Source of the DNA: Streptomyces sp. HD | GTDB lineage: Bacteria > Actinomycetota > Actinomycetes > Streptomycetales > Streptomycetaceae | Reading direction: 5' to 3' | DNA: 64,000 nt | Assembly: GCF_028369295.1 (NCBI RefSeq) | Contig: NZ_JAQMYP010000013.1 | Coordinates: 1-64,000, forward strand | In this document: one piece after another, positions 63,763-64,000 of the stretch | Numbering within the stretch: the first letter of the stretch is position 1 | Layout: every line of letters begins with the position of its first letter | Program-made: the position numbers and the translations under genes | The notes under the pieces: generated by a model | What the model saw: only the letters and a program-made list of their open reading frames with translations | The model's database searches: none | What the model was told of the DNA's origin: nothing

Positions 63763-64000
63763 CAGCAGCTCGCGAGGTAGTTCGTGAGGGCGGACTTCTC
63801 CGCCGAGTCGACCGAGAGGCCGTAGTAGTACTTCACCTGCACCCAGGCGCGCACGTAGGTGCAGCGGTAGTCGGTGCGCGAGGGCATCCACTGGGCCGGG
63901 TCCTGGTCGCCCTTGGCCTGGTTGACGTTGTCGGTGACCGCGATGAGCTGCGGGCGGGTCAGGTCGTTGGCGAAGGACTGGCGCCGGGACGTGGTCCAGC
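63763..64000 (-). CDS. HNH endonuclease family protein, 3' part only
   Basis: Only the C-terminal 78 residues are in the window; the 5' end is cut by the right edge. The visible part reads SFANDLTRPQLIAVTDNVNQ, then MPSRTDYRCTYVRAW, and ends SVDSAEKSALTNYLASC. This matches the C-terminus of secreted HNH (DUF1524) nucleases of Streptomyces, in which Cys in YRC and the terminal Cys form a disulfide. The HNH motif itself lies outside the window. Confidence 0.8.

Overview
The window is a stretch of high-GC actinobacterial chromosome, almost certainly from a Streptomyces species. The evidence is strong third-position G/C bias, GGAGG-type ribosome binding sites with frequent GTG starts, the linked cluster fasR-fabD-fabH-acpP-fabF followed by a DUF3145 gene, a homodimeric-type aceE beside DUF3052, peroxiredoxin and TerD genes, and many Streptomyces-type interspersed palindromes. 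No phage, plasmid, transposase, CRISPR or rRNA was seen. The gene set looks like core or near-core chromosome.

Layout. 1-5.2 kb: a CPA1-type cation/proton antiporter and small membrane proteins, including two paralogous PLDc_N/SHOCT proteins on either side of a GAP-family protein. 5.2-11.6 kb: a large MalT/LAL-type LuxR regulator, a MarR regulator divergent from an NADP-dependent oxidoreductase, an Ohr/OsmC peroxidase and a serine hydrolase. 11.6-22 kb: a secreted M14 carboxypeptidase, an EI24 membrane protein, a secreted pyroglutamyl-peptidase-like protein whose catalytic Cys appears to be Ser, a GH3 beta-glucosidase with PA14 domain, aldose 1-epimerase and an SGNH lipoprotein. 22-28 kb: DUF3145 and the type II fatty acid synthase operon with its activator FasR and a candidate FasR box. 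28-39.7 kb: pirin, MMPL transporter, serine hydrolase, a GNAT gene interrupted in frame by a palindrome, a MerR regulator/aldo-keto reductase pair, DUF4429-SHOCT, alpha/beta hydrolase, a TetR/MFS divergent pair and a voltage-gated-like K+ channel. 39.7-43.8 kb: aceE, DUF3052, peroxiredoxin.

43.9-53.3 kb is the most interesting block: a tellurium-resistance-type (Ter) stress module. It has two typical TerD proteins, a DUF475/TerC-like membrane protein, a TerA-like protein, a TerD with a Pro/Gln/Tyr-rich tail, and an HpcH/HpaI aldolase, a phosphoribosyltransferase-TRSP-StiP-like fusion and an HAD phosphatase. The last three form a compact operon matching the biosynthetic module that comparative genomics has proposed to make a nucleoside-like metabolite. 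The fusion gene carries two in-frame palindromic repeat insertions.

53.4-64 kb: an FmdB-type zinc ribbon, a coiled-coil protein with tandem repeats, a DUF4097 lipoprotein, tRNA-Val(UAC), ketopantoate reductase, DUF2277, DedA, DoxX, an FAD/NAD(P)-binding protein, a PhoD-like phosphatase and the 3' end of a secreted HNH nuclease.

All functional calls rest on motif and family recognition by eye; no database search was run. Start codons were chosen from ribosome binding sites, and alternatives are given where the choice is open.
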